Positions 26,375 through 34,731 of a stretch of 64,000 nt of DNA are shown in pieces. Source of the DNA: Sulfurospirillum_A sp029027265. Its GTDB lineage: Bacteria > Campylobacterota > Campylobacteria > Campylobacterales > Sulfurospirillaceae. The stretch covers positions 1,612,001 to 1,676,000 of the forward strand of contig CP093061.1 of NCBI GenBank assembly GCA_029027265.1, read 5' to 3'. The position numbers were made by a program, and so were the translations under genes. Numbering within the stretch: the first letter of the stretch is position 1; each line of letters begins with the position of its first letter. The notes beneath the pieces are model-generated. The model ran no database searches and was not told where the DNA came from. It worked only from the letters and a program-made list of their open reading frames with translations.

Positions 26375-27260
26375 TAAACGCTCTACCATAGTATGGCTAC
26401 AAGGTCTTACATGTAATGGCAATTCGCACTCTTTTTTTAACTACCCTAGCATAGATATTTTTTCCAAATCATTTAGTATACTCCATCATCCACAGATGAA
26501 AACTCCTTTTAGCATAGAAGAGGTTCTTATTTCTGACAAAGATATTGATTTTTTGGTTATTGAGGGAGCTTTAAGTAGAAGTGATGAGATATTATCTAGA
26601 TTTGATTTTTCTTTTGAAGAGCTTTTAGAAAAATTATCAAAAAAAGCAAAACATATTATTTGTGCAGGAAGTTGTGCTAGTTATGGTGGTATTTTTAGAC
26701 TACAAAATGAAAAAAAGATTTATGGAGCTCTTTTTAATGCTAAAAGCAGAGGTGGATTTTGGAAAGAAAACTCAAAAGTGGTTAACATATCTGGTTGTCC
26801 TATGCATCCCCGATGGTTTGTTGAAACTCTTTTAAAACTTCATTTTGGAGATAATCTTTCGTTAGATGAGTATAAAAGACCAAAAGAAGTTTACTCCTAC
26901 CTTGTTCATCATGGTTGTTTACGAAATGAGTATTTTGAATGGAAAGTAGATTGTAAGGATTATGGATTAAGAGAAGGATGCCTTTTTTATGAACATGGTT
27001 GTCAAGGACCTATGACACATGCAAACTGTAATAAAATACTTTGGAACACAGTTAGTAGTAAAACAAGAGTTGGTTCAGCATGTTTAGGCTGTACAGAGTT
27101 TGATTTTCCTAAAAAAAGACTATATGAAACTCCAAAAAATATGTCATTACCAGCAACACCTTATGGTATAAGTAGACGTGCTTATTACTCTGTAACAGGG
27201 GTTATTAAAGGTTTTAAAATAGATAGATTAGAGAAGAGGTTATATGAAGAAGATAACTAA
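26364..27260 (+). CDS. Cytoplasmic [NiFe] hydrogenase small subunit (HupS/HupU-like, group 2)
   Basis: The 298-residue protein lacks a Tat signal. It carries the cluster ligands seen in group 2 enzymes: TCNGNSHSFF (Cys17, with Asn20 in place of the usual cysteine, as I recall for cyanobacterial HupS), GSCASYGG, SGCPMHPRW, HHGCLRNEYFEW, REGCLFYEHGCQGPMTHANC and ACLGCTEFDFP. These should hold three iron-sulfur clusters that pass electrons from the large subunit. It overlaps the TetR gene by 11 bases and the large-subunit gene by 17. It may be a H2 sensor or a soluble uptake enzyme; the neighbouring regulator favours sensing. Confidence 0.85.
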   Translation: MKTDKRSTIVWLQGLTCNGNSHSFFNYPSIDIFSKSFSILHHPQMKTPFSIEEVLISDKDIDFLVIEGALSRSDEILSRFDFSFEELLEKLSKKAKHIICAGSCASYGGIFRLQNEKKIYGALFNAKSRGGFWKENSKVVNISGCPMHPRWFVETLLKLHFGDNLSLDEYKRPKEVYSYLVHHGCLRNEYFEWKVDCKDYGLREGCLFYEHGCQGPMTHANCNKILWNTVSSKTRVGSACLGCTEFDFPKKRLYETPKNMSLPATPYGISRRAYYSVTGVIKGFKIDRLEKRLYEEDN

Positions 27261-28587
27261 AGAGTTACTCCAAAGAATAGAAGGTGAAGCTACATTAGAG
27301 TTAGATTGGGAAGATGATAAAATCTCTTATGCAAAGATCAAATTTCTTAATTTTCGTGGTATTGAAAAGATACTAGAAAATAGACCTTTTTTAGACGCTC
27401 TAGCTATTACTCCTCGAGTTTGTGGTATATGTAATACTTCTCATATAATTGCTGCAATAAATGCTATAGAAGATGCTTATATGTCTATGGGCATAGATAT
27501 AAAACTATCAAAAAAAGCAAAGCAGATTCGTGAGTTTGCTCTAAATGCTGAAAAAATACAAAATCACATTAAATGGCTTTATTTTTCAATACTTCCTGAG
27601 ATATTTGAACTAAATGGAGATGATGAGACAAGCATAAAAGCCTTTGAAGGTGAAGAGTGGATAAAAGCTCAAAAAATATGTTCAGAGATTCTAAAAGCTA
27701 TGGCTATTTTTACGGGACAGTGGCCTCATGGTTCTTTTTGCATTGTTGGTGGTGTTACTTGTGACCCAACAAGAGGGGATATTTACGAAGCTATGTATTA
27801 TTTAGAAAATGTAATGGAGTTTTGCGAAAAAGAGATATTTGGTGTATCTATTGAAGAGTTTTTGAGTTTTGATTCATCTATACAGATTATGGGAACAATA
27901 GGTACTTTGCAAAAAACTGTAGGAACTATGGTTAAACACAAAGTAAGTCACATTGGAAAAAGCTATGATATGTTTATTTCTCTTGGTGAAAGCAGTAGTA
28001 AAAAAAGATCAAAAAAATGTGTAGGTACTAGAGTTATTAATGTTGATATTAATTTTGTTAGTGAGAGTTTGAAAAATAGTTTTTTTGAAAAAGGTGGATA
28101 TACTTATTCAAAAAGTGCTATGTATAAAAATAAATATTTTGAAACTGGACCAATAGCAAGAATGATGATTATCAGAAATCCACTTATAAGAGATTTTCAT
28201 AGAAAACATAAAGATTCTATATTAACTAGAGTAGCCGCTAGAGTTGCTGAAATTGCACATCTTTTAAGTAAATCAAAAAAATTATTAGAAAGAATTAATC
28301 TAAGTGAACCATCTTGTATAAGTCCGAAACAATCTTATAACATGATAACAGCAACTGGTATTGGGCGTTGTGAAGCTGCTCGTGGTTCATTGTTGCATAA
28401 AATAGTGATAAAAAAAGGGTTGATAACAAGTTACGACATTATCACTCCTACTGTATGGAATCTTGGTAATGGAAGTAAAGAAGAACCTGCTATTACACAA
28501 AAAGCTCTTATGGGGCTTGATAATATTTCTGAAGCTGATTTTGTATTTAAAGCCTTTGACGTATGCGCGGTTTGCACCACTCAATAG
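27244..28587 (+). CDS. Cytoplasmic [NiFe] hydrogenase large subunit without C-terminal extension
   Basis: RIEGEATLEL at the N-terminus, RVCGICNTSH (Cys60 and Cys63) and the terminal DVCAVCTTQ (Cys441 and Cys444) provide the four nickel ligands. The protein ends three residues after the last cysteine, with Gln where a His normally stands and with no C-terminal peptide to be cleaved. Lack of the extension is known for regulatory hydrogenases of the HupUV/HoxBC kind, which skip the endopeptidase step. At 447 residues it is shorter than HydB. No histidine kinase gene of the HupT/HoxJ kind is near. Confidence 0.85.
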   Translation: MKKITKELLQRIEGEATLELDWEDDKISYAKIKFLNFRGIEKILENRPFLDALAITPRVCGICNTSHIIAAINAIEDAYMSMGIDIKLSKKAKQIREFALNAEKIQNHIKWLYFSILPEIFELNGDDETSIKAFEGEEWIKAQKICSEILKAMAIFTGQWPHGSFCIVGGVTCDPTRGDIYEAMYYLENVMEFCEKEIFGVSIEEFLSFDSSIQIMGTIGTLQKTVGTMVKHKVSHIGKSYDMFISLGESSSKKRSKKCVGTRVINVDINFVSESLKNSFFEKGGYTYSKSAMYKNKYFETGPIARMMIIRNPLIRDFHRKHKDSILTRVAARVAEIAHLLSKSKKLLERINLSEPSCISPKQSYNMITATGIGRCEAARGSLLHKIVIKKGLITSYDIITPTVWNLGNGSKEEPAITQKALMGLDNISEADFVFKAFDVCAVCTTQ

Positions 28588-28836
28588 GTTTATTCTTTAA
28601 ACATCACATGTTTATAACTTAAAAGTAAATTTACATTACCTTATTTAATCTTCATTTAAAAAAACACTCTTTTTATCCTATTTAAATGTTACAAAACTTC
28701 TCAAATAGGCATTTTTTTTATAATTAAAAAGTAAATTATATCTACTATATGCTTTATTGTGTAATTATTATAAATGAATAATCATTCAGTAATGAATGTA
28801 ATTTTTGATGAGAGAAAAAACACATAGGAGAAACTG
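28588..28836. other. Intergenic regulatory region before hydA
   Basis: This 249-base A/T-rich leader holds no gene. It has a TTATTATAAAT -10-like sequence near 28765 and an overlapping palindrome at 28775-28798, with an AGGAG ribosome binding site before the hydA ATG. Confidence 0.5.
28775..28798. promoter_or_regulatory. Overlapping palindromes, candidate operator of hydABCD
   Basis: TGAATAATCATTCA (28775-28788) shares its right half with CATTCAGTAATGAATG (28783-28798). This gives three alternating half-sites spaced by four bases. It lies just downstream of the -10-like sequence, so a bound protein should repress. Candidates are the TetR protein at 25781 or NikR; neither can be assigned from sequence. 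Confidence 0.45.
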
Positions 28837-29997
28837 ATGGAACAAACAAAACTGTACCAAAAGATTTCCTCCAGACTTGGTGAGCTTCAAAAGTTTGCAC
28901 CAATGAAAGAGGATATGTCAATAGCACAGTTAATGGATGAGAAAGGTGTCAGTCGTCGTGACTTTATGAAATGGGCTGCTGGAATGACAGCAATGCTTTC
29001 ACTTCCTTCTTCGTTTACGCCACTTATGGCTCAAGCTGCTGAATTAACTGATCGTTTACCAGTAGTATGGTTACATATGGCAGAGTGTACTGGTTGTAGT
29101 GAAAGTCTTTTAAGAACAGATGCACCTGGTATTGAAAGTCTTATATTTGATTATATTTCGTTAGAGTATCATGAAACACTTATGGCTGCTGCTGGATGGC
29201 AAGCAGAGCATAACTTGTCAAATGCTATAAAAAAGTATAAAGGTAAGTATATACTCATGGTAGAAGGTGGAATTCCAACTAAAAATGATGGAATGTACTT
29301 AAAAATTGGACCACAAGCTCATACCGGTTTGAGTATTGCTAAAAAGGCTGCTGCTGATGCTGCTGCTATTTTTGCAATCGGGACATGTTCAAGCTTTGGT
29401 GGTGTTCAAGCTGCATACCCAAACCCAACAGGAGCAAAAGGATTAAGTAAAGTAACTGATAAACCAGTTATTAACGTACCTGGCTGTCCTCCAAGTGAGA
29501 GAAATATTGTTGGTAATGTTCTTCACTATATTCTTTTTGGAACACTTCCTGCACTAGATGCTTATAGTCGTCCAAAATGGGCTTACGGTCTTAGAATTCA
29601 CGACATGTGTGAGCGACGTGGTCATTTTGATGCTGGTGAATTTGTACAAGAGTTTGGTGATGAAGGTGCAAAAAAAGGTTACTGTCTTTACAAAGTTGGT
29701 TGTAAAGGACCGTATACTTTTAACAACTGTAGTAGAGAAAAATTTAATCAAGGTACTTCTTGGCCAGTTCAAGCAGGTCATGGTTGTATTGGTTGTAGTG
29801 AACCAGATTTTTGGGATGCTATGGGACCATTTGAAGAGCCTCTTGGTAATAAACTATATCATACTGTTTATGGAGAAGGTGCAGATAGGACTGCTGATAA
29901 AGTTGGTGTAGCACTTTTAAGTGCTACAGCAGTTGGTATCGCAGCACATGCAGCTATTGCATCCGTAAAGGGTGCACCAAAAACTGATGAAAGCTAA
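28837..29997 (+). CDS. hydA: Periplasmic [NiFe] hydrogenase small subunit, Tat-exported
   Basis: HydA carries the iron-sulfur clusters of the membrane-bound uptake hydrogenase. A Tat signal SRRDFMKWAAG (residues 39-49) and hydrophobic stretch precede the mature part. Cluster ligands are in ECTGCSES, GTCSSFGG, PGCPPSER, the HDMCERRGHF medial/distal region, and GCIGCSEPDFWD. A C-terminal hydrophobic segment (about residues 350-372) anchors it near HydC. Unlike the small subunit at 26364, it has the full CTGC proximal motif. It is the first gene of hydABCD. Confidence 0.93.
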   Translation: MEQTKLYQKISSRLGELQKFAPMKEDMSIAQLMDEKGVSRRDFMKWAAGMTAMLSLPSSFTPLMAQAAELTDRLPVVWLHMAECTGCSESLLRTDAPGIESLIFDYISLEYHETLMAAAGWQAEHNLSNAIKKYKGKYILMVEGGIPTKNDGMYLKIGPQAHTGLSIAKKAAADAAAIFAIGTCSSFGGVQAAYPNPTGAKGLSKVTDKPVINVPGCPPSERNIVGNVLHYILFGTLPALDAYSRPKWAYGLRIHDMCERRGHFDAGEFVQEFGDEGAKKGYCLYKVGCKGPYTFNNCSREKFNQGTSWPVQAGHGCIGCSEPDFWDAMGPFEEPLGNKLYHTVYGEGADRTADKVGVALLSATAVGIAAHAAIASVKGAPKTDES

Positions 29998-30010
29998 GAA
30001 GGATTATTTA

Positions 30011-31750
30011 ATGAGTAAAAGAATAGTAGTTGATCCTATCACTAGAATTGAAGGACACTTAAGAGTTGAAGTTATTGTTGATGACAACAATAAAGTTACA
30101 GAAGCATACTCTTCTGCAACATTATGGAGAGGATTAGAAAATATCCTTAAAGGAAGAGACCCAAGAGATGCAGGTTTCTTTACACAAAGAATTTGTGGTG
30201 TTTGTACATACTCACACTACAAAGCAGGTATAGTAGCTGTTGAAGATGCACTAGGAATTGAAATTCCTTTAAATGCACAATTAGTTAGAACATTGATGAA
30301 TGCTGCATTATTTATGCATGATCATCCTGTTCATTTTTATCACTTACATGGTCTTGACTGGGTTGATGTCGTTTCTGCTTTAAGTGCAGATCCGGCACTT
30401 GCTAGTAAAGATGCATTTAATTATACTGATACACCAATGTACACTGGTGAAGACCACCTTAAAATGGTACAAAAGAGAGTAGCTGAATTTGTTAAAAAAG
30501 GGCACCTTGGACCATTTGCTAATGCGTATTGGGGACATCCTACATATAAACTAACTCCAGAGCAAAACTTGATTGCAGTTTCACATTATCTTAAAGCTCT
30601 AGAAGTTCAAAGAACTGCTGCTCAAATGATGGCAATTTTTGGTGCAAAGCAACCACATCCACAAAGTCTAACTGTTGGTGGTGTTACTTGTATTATGGAT
30701 CTTCAATCTCCTGCACGTTTAGGTGATTTTTTATTCAAGTTTAAAGAAGTTGCATTGTTTATCAACAACTGTTATTATCCAGATGTTGTTATGGCTGGTG
30801 GTATGTATGCAGGAGAGCCTAGTGTTAATGCTGGTCTTGGTACTGCAAACTTATTTACACACGAAGAGTTTCAAGTAAGTGCAACCGAGCATCTTTTTAA
30901 GAGTGGTGTTATGATGGCTGGAGACGTTGTTGCTCTTATTACTGGTAAGCCATTTAAAGTTGAAGATTTAGATGAGAGTAAAATTACCGAAGAAGCAACT
31001 CGTGCTTGGTACAAAAATGATGCTGCACTTCATCCTTATGATGGTGAAACTGATCCTAACTATACAGGACTCAAAAAAGCACAAACTATCAATGACAAGG
31101 GCGAAGAAGTTGAAACTAATGTAATTCAAGAGGATGGAAAATATACTTGGATTAAGGCACCTCGTTATGATGGTAAGCCACTTCAAGTTGGTCCTTTAGC
31201 AAATATAGTTATTAACTATGCAAGAAAAAATGAACGTGTTGTTAAAGTAGTAAATCAGTTCTTAAAAGATACTGGTCTTCCTATTTCAGCAGTTGCATCA
31301 ACTCTTGGTAGAACTGCATGTCGTATGCTTGAAGCAAAAATTATTGCTGATCATGCTTTAGTAGCATTTAATTCACTAATTGAAAATCTAAAAGTTGATG
31401 ATTCAACTTGTACTACATATAAGATTGATAAGAATAAAGAGTACAAAGGTCGTTATATTGGTAATGTTCCTCGTGGAGTTCTAAGTCACTGGGTTAGAAT
31501 TAAGAATGGTGTGATTGAGAATTATCAAGCTGTTGTTCCATCAACTTGGAATGCTAGTCCAAAAGATGCAAATGGAGTTAGAGGACCTTATGAAGAGGCT
31601 TTAATTGGATTGCCTATAGCTGATTTGTCACAGCCACTTGAAATTATTAGAGTTATACACTCTTTTGATCCTTGTATTGCTTGTGCAGTTCACGTTATGG
31701 ATACAAGAGGTAATGAGATGGGTTCTTATAAAATAGATCCTAGTGCATAA
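30011..31750 (+). CDS. hydB: Periplasmic [NiFe] hydrogenase large subunit
   Basis: HydB splits H2 at the NiFe(CN)2CO site. The N-terminal RIEGHLRVEV, the first ligand motif RICGVCTYSH and the terminal SFDPCIACAVH are present. They are followed by a C-terminal extension of about 18 residues (beginning VMDTRG) that HydD should remove after nickel insertion. I chose the ATG at 30011, with AAGGA before it, giving 579 residues. It has no signal peptide and is co-exported with HydA. Confidence 0.95.
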   Translation: MSKRIVVDPITRIEGHLRVEVIVDDNNKVTEAYSSATLWRGLENILKGRDPRDAGFFTQRICGVCTYSHYKAGIVAVEDALGIEIPLNAQLVRTLMNAALFMHDHPVHFYHLHGLDWVDVVSALSADPALASKDAFNYTDTPMYTGEDHLKMVQKRVAEFVKKGHLGPFANAYWGHPTYKLTPEQNLIAVSHYLKALEVQRTAAQMMAIFGAKQPHPQSLTVGGVTCIMDLQSPARLGDFLFKFKEVALFINNCYYPDVVMAGGMYAGEPSVNAGLGTANLFTHEEFQVSATEHLFKSGVMMAGDVVALITGKPFKVEDLDESKITEEATRAWYKNDAALHPYDGETDPNYTGLKKAQTINDKGEEVETNVIQEDGKYTWIKAPRYDGKPLQVGPLANIVINYARKNERVVKVVNQFLKDTGLPISAVASTLGRTACRMLEAKIIADHALVAFNSLIENLKVDDSTCTTYKIDKNKEYKGRYIGNVPRGVLSHWVRIKNGVIENYQAVVPSTWNASPKDANGVRGPYEEALIGLPIADLSQPLEIIRVIHSFDPCIACAVHVMDTRGNEMGSYKIDPSA

Positions 31751-31767
31751 GACAAAAGGAGAATTAA

Positions 31768-32439
31768 ATGCCAAAAAGAAAGATTGAATTTGAATTTTCT
31801 GCTGGTTTACGCTGGACACACTGGCTTAGAGCAATATCTATATTTGTTCTAACAGTGACTGGTTTTTATCTTGCTTATGTCTTTGTTGCACCAGCAGCAT
31901 CGGATGAACCAGTGCTATTTTTAAATGCAAAGTTTAGAATGTGGCACCAGATAGCAGGATTTTTGCTAATCGCAGTAACTGTGTTTAAAACTTACCTCTT
32001 CTTAGTTGATAGAGTAAGTATAAAAGAGAGAATATCATTTTTGGACTTTATAAGCCCAAAAATTTGGTTTCAACAGTTAAAATATTATCTGTTTTTAGGA
32101 GAACACCCAAAATTGCGTGGAGTTTATAATCCACTACAATTTATAGCATATATTGGTCTATATGCTATGGTATTTGTAACAATCATAACAGGTCTTGTTA
32201 TGTACGTGCACAATTTTCATGAGGGTTTAGGTGGTTTACTGTATGATTATATGCGTCCACTAGAAGTTATGATGGGAGGACTAGCAATGGTTCGTGAAAT
32301 TCATCATATTGCTATGTGGGGTATATTGATTTTTGTTCCTGTTCATATTTATATGGCAGTCTTTAACTCAATTATGGGTAGAGAAGGATCAATAGATTCA
32401 ATCATCAGTGGTAACAAGTTTATCAAAAATGACCATTAA
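31768..32439 (+). CDS. hydC: Hydrogenase cytochrome b subunit
   Basis: HydC is a di-haem b-type cytochrome that carries electrons from HydA to menaquinone. The 223-residue protein has four membrane helices with histidines in LRWTHWLRAISI, MWHQIAGFLL, and REIHHIAMWGILIFVPVHIY, the expected haem ligands. The surrounding hydA, hydB and hydD genes confirm the call. The start follows hydB by 18 bases with GGAG upstream. Confidence 0.93.
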   Translation: MPKRKIEFEFSAGLRWTHWLRAISIFVLTVTGFYLAYVFVAPAASDEPVLFLNAKFRMWHQIAGFLLIAVTVFKTYLFLVDRVSIKERISFLDFISPKIWFQQLKYYLFLGEHPKLRGVYNPLQFIAYIGLYAMVFVTIITGLVMYVHNFHEGLGGLLYDYMRPLEVMMGGLAMVREIHHIAMWGILIFVPVHIYMAVFNSIMGREGSIDSIISGNKFIKNDH

Positions 32440-32448
32440 GAAGCTAAG

Positions 32449-32991
32449 GTGAAGATTTTAGCCTTAGGCATAGGCAATGTAGTGTGCGCTGACGAAGGAG
32501 TCGGCGTGCACTTGTGCCGTACTATTGAAAAGAATTATAAGTTTACTTCAAAAGAGCATACCCTTACTTTTGTAGATGGTGGAACACTAGCTGAACGGCT
32601 TATCCCTATTATTGTTGAATATGATTATGTAATTATATTTGATTGCGTTAGTGCAGATGGGGGAAAGATTGGTGATATCTATTTCTTTGATTTTGACAAT
32701 GTTCCAAATGCTATCAATTGGTCTGGAAGTGCCCATGAAGTTGAAATGCTTCAAACACTAATGATGATGGATATGGTAGGTGATCGTCCTACAACCAAAA
32801 TTGTTGGTATAATACCTGAAGTAATTTCTGATACAACTCTATATATGAGCAAACCAGTCATTGAAGGAAGTGTTTTAATGGAAAAAACTTTCATTAAACA
32901 CTTAGATGAACTTGGTTTTGAGTGTGAAAAAATCTCAGATTTTGACATACAAGATGTAGCTCAAAGTGCTTGCGAAAGAGATGAAATTTAA
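32449..32991 (+). CDS. hydD: Hydrogenase maturation endopeptidase
   Basis: HydD (HyaD/HupD family) cleaves the C-terminal extension of HydB once nickel is in place. The N-terminal ALGIGNVVCADEGVGVHL with its nickel-binding glutamate, FVDGGTLAERL with the aspartate, and SAHEVEM with the histidine match the family. It is 180 residues long and starts at GTG. It is the last gene before two hairpins, so hydABCD may form one transcript. Confidence 0.92.
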   Translation: MKILALGIGNVVCADEGVGVHLCRTIEKNYKFTSKEHTLTFVDGGTLAERLIPIIVEYDYVIIFDCVSADGGKIGDIYFFDFDNVPNAINWSGSAHEVEMLQTLMMMDMVGDRPTTKIVGIIPEVISDTTLYMSKPVIEGSVLMEKTFIKHLDELGFECEKISDFDIQDVAQSACERDEI

Positions 32992-32998
32992 ATAAAAC

Positions 32999-33024
32999 AA
33001 ACCATCATAATTGATGATGGTTTT
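32999..33024 (+). terminator. Hairpin after hydD
   Basis: AAACCATCAT (32999-33008) and ATGATGGTTT (33014-33023) form a perfect 10-pair stem with a five-base loop, followed by a short T run (TTTT). It could end or attenuate hydABCD transcription before hydE. Confidence 0.55.
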
Positions 33025-33053
33025 ATAAGCTGTTTGTAATAATAGCTTATAAA
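33022..33053. repeat. Second inverted repeat upstream of hydE
   Basis: TTTATAAGCT at 33022-33031 and AGCTTATAAA at 33044-33053 form a perfect 10-base inverted repeat around 12 bases. It abuts the previous hairpin, so the two could be alternative structures or an operator. Confidence 0.45.
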
Positions 33054-33075
33054 ACTATTGTAAGGTAAATGAATA

Positions 33076-34731
33076 ATGATATTAGCTTTTGAATTTAATT
33101 ATGTTTCTAAAAATGCACTTTTAGAAAATATGCTTGAGTCTATATGTAAAGACTTTGGAATCTCTTATAAAATAGGAAAGGTTGACACTATTGTTAGCTT
33201 GCATGTGGAAGGTATTGAGACAAAACTGACAAATTTTTCTGACTTTATAGGAACAAGACTCCCTTTATCTATATTTTTTAAGTCAACTGCGGTAAATGTT
33301 GTTGATGAGATGGCGGAAAGTTTAGAAAAAACAGATGAATGCAAACTTTGTGTTCCTTTTACTCCTAAAACACTCGCTACATGTAAAGATGAAAATTTAA
33401 ATCCATTGATTAACAATGAAGTTGGCATAGCCTCATTTGATGCAAAGGGTGTTATATTAAAACACAACGAAAATATAGTAGCAATAGAGAGTTTTGAAGC
33501 GTTATATGCTAAGATAGCAGAAGTTTTAACCAACGATGAAGAGGTTTACATAAACTCTGTAAGTGGTTCTTATGTTATAGGGAAAATTGAAAATCTAAAA
33601 GAGAAAAATTTTATTGTTATTCCTACTGATTTGTCTGTTGTTGAAAAAATGGTGGTTATAAGAGAAAATGAGATTAAAGCACTTGCTAGTTTAGAAAAAC
33701 CAACTATTAAACTAAAAGTTAATACTCTTTATGGAGCGAAAGAGATTTTACCAAGCCAAAGAGTGAAGCTAAAATTAGCAGATGAGCTATTACTGTTAAA
33801 TTTGTGTGAAAAACTTCACAAAAATGGTGTAGATTTCATATATAAAGTAGGTACTGCGACCTCTACATGTAGATATAGTGTGGAGATTGATGGTAGTTTT
33901 ACAAAGCTCCCTCAAATAGAGGTTTGTGTACTTGAAAATGGGGAGATTCTTATACTTAATGGAGATGGGTATAGTACTCCAGAATTAAGAGAAAATCTAA
34001 ATAAATTTGATACTAAGGCTCATGCTCAGTTCGCAACAATTATGCAAGAGCATAATTTGTTTGATGAAAAAATAAGTTGTTTTTATATGAGTAAAACTCA
34101 TGATGATATGATAATGCACCTTTCAGATAAAACTGGGATGCTTGATTTAATTAAATTTCCTATTGTTCGTAATATCAAAGAGATATTTACAATTATCAAA
34201 ACATCAAAAATTGGTGCAAAACTAGTGAAGAGTTATCAAAAACAATTCCCTGAAACTTATAAAAATGCTATAAATTGTGAAATTCCAGCAGATGCATCAA
34301 ATAATATCTATAACATTTGGGGCATAGCAGGAGTTATACTTGGATTCGCAGATAATATAGAAGATGCAAGTGAAAAAGTGATTGAAAATGCAGAAGATTT
34401 TGGTGGAAAAAAAGGTCCTAGAGTTGATTACTTATTAGTAGATAAAGAATCAATAAAATCTGATTTTGATATGATGAGACTCATAAGAAGCACTATGAGT
34501 TTTAAGTTGGCAGGAACAGATGAGGTTACACTTAGTTTTGGTATGATGGAGGCTTTTGCTTACTTTTTATCAGATACGTCTGATTCTTGTAAAGAGAATC
34601 TTTCAAGTGAAAAAACATTGCTTTGTGGGTCCATGTTTGGCGTAAGAAAATTTGCAGAAATTACTTGTAAAAACATAACTGTAAGTTCACAGATATGCTT
34701 AAATAGGGAACTCCCTATTGATACACTATAA
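33076..34731 (+). CDS. hydE: Hydrogenase accessory protein HydE
   Basis: This 551-residue protein matches the position and general composition of HydE, the extra accessory gene of Campylobacterota uptake hydrogenase operons. As I recall, it is needed for hydrogenase activity in Helicobacter pylori, but its reaction is unknown. A cysteine segment DECKLCVPFTPKTLATC near residue 108 recalls the zinc-finger part of HypF, and the C-terminal half may be a degenerate HypF-like fold. No signal peptide is seen. It overlaps hypF by 14 bases, which supports a role in the same maturation path. Confidence 0.8.
   Translation: MILAFEFNYVSKNALLENMLESICKDFGISYKIGKVDTIVSLHVEGIETKLTNFSDFIGTRLPLSIFFKSTAVNVVDEMAESLEKTDECKLCVPFTPKTLATCKDENLNPLINNEVGIASFDAKGVILKHNENIVAIESFEALYAKIAEVLTNDEEVYINSVSGSYVIGKIENLKEKNFIVIPTDLSVVEKMVVIRENEIKALASLEKPTIKLKVNTLYGAKEILPSQRVKLKLADELLLLNLCEKLHKNGVDFIYKVGTATSTCRYSVEIDGSFTKLPQIEVCVLENGEILILNGDGYSTPELRENLNKFDTKAHAQFATIMQEHNLFDEKISCFYMSKTHDDMIMHLSDKTGMLDLIKFPIVRNIKEIFTIIKTSKIGAKLVKSYQKQFPETYKNAINCEIPADASNNIYNIWGIAGVILGFADNIEDASEKVIENAEDFGGKKGPRVDYLLVDKESIKSDFDMMRLIRSTMSFKLAGTDEVTLSFGMMEAFAYFLSDTSDSCKENLSSEKTLLCGSMFGVRKFAEITCKNITVSSQICLNRELPIDTL

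Noticed and set aside
29558..29911. Open frame of 117 codons in another frame of hydA
   Set aside because: It covers conserved hydA coding sequence and has no ribosome binding site.
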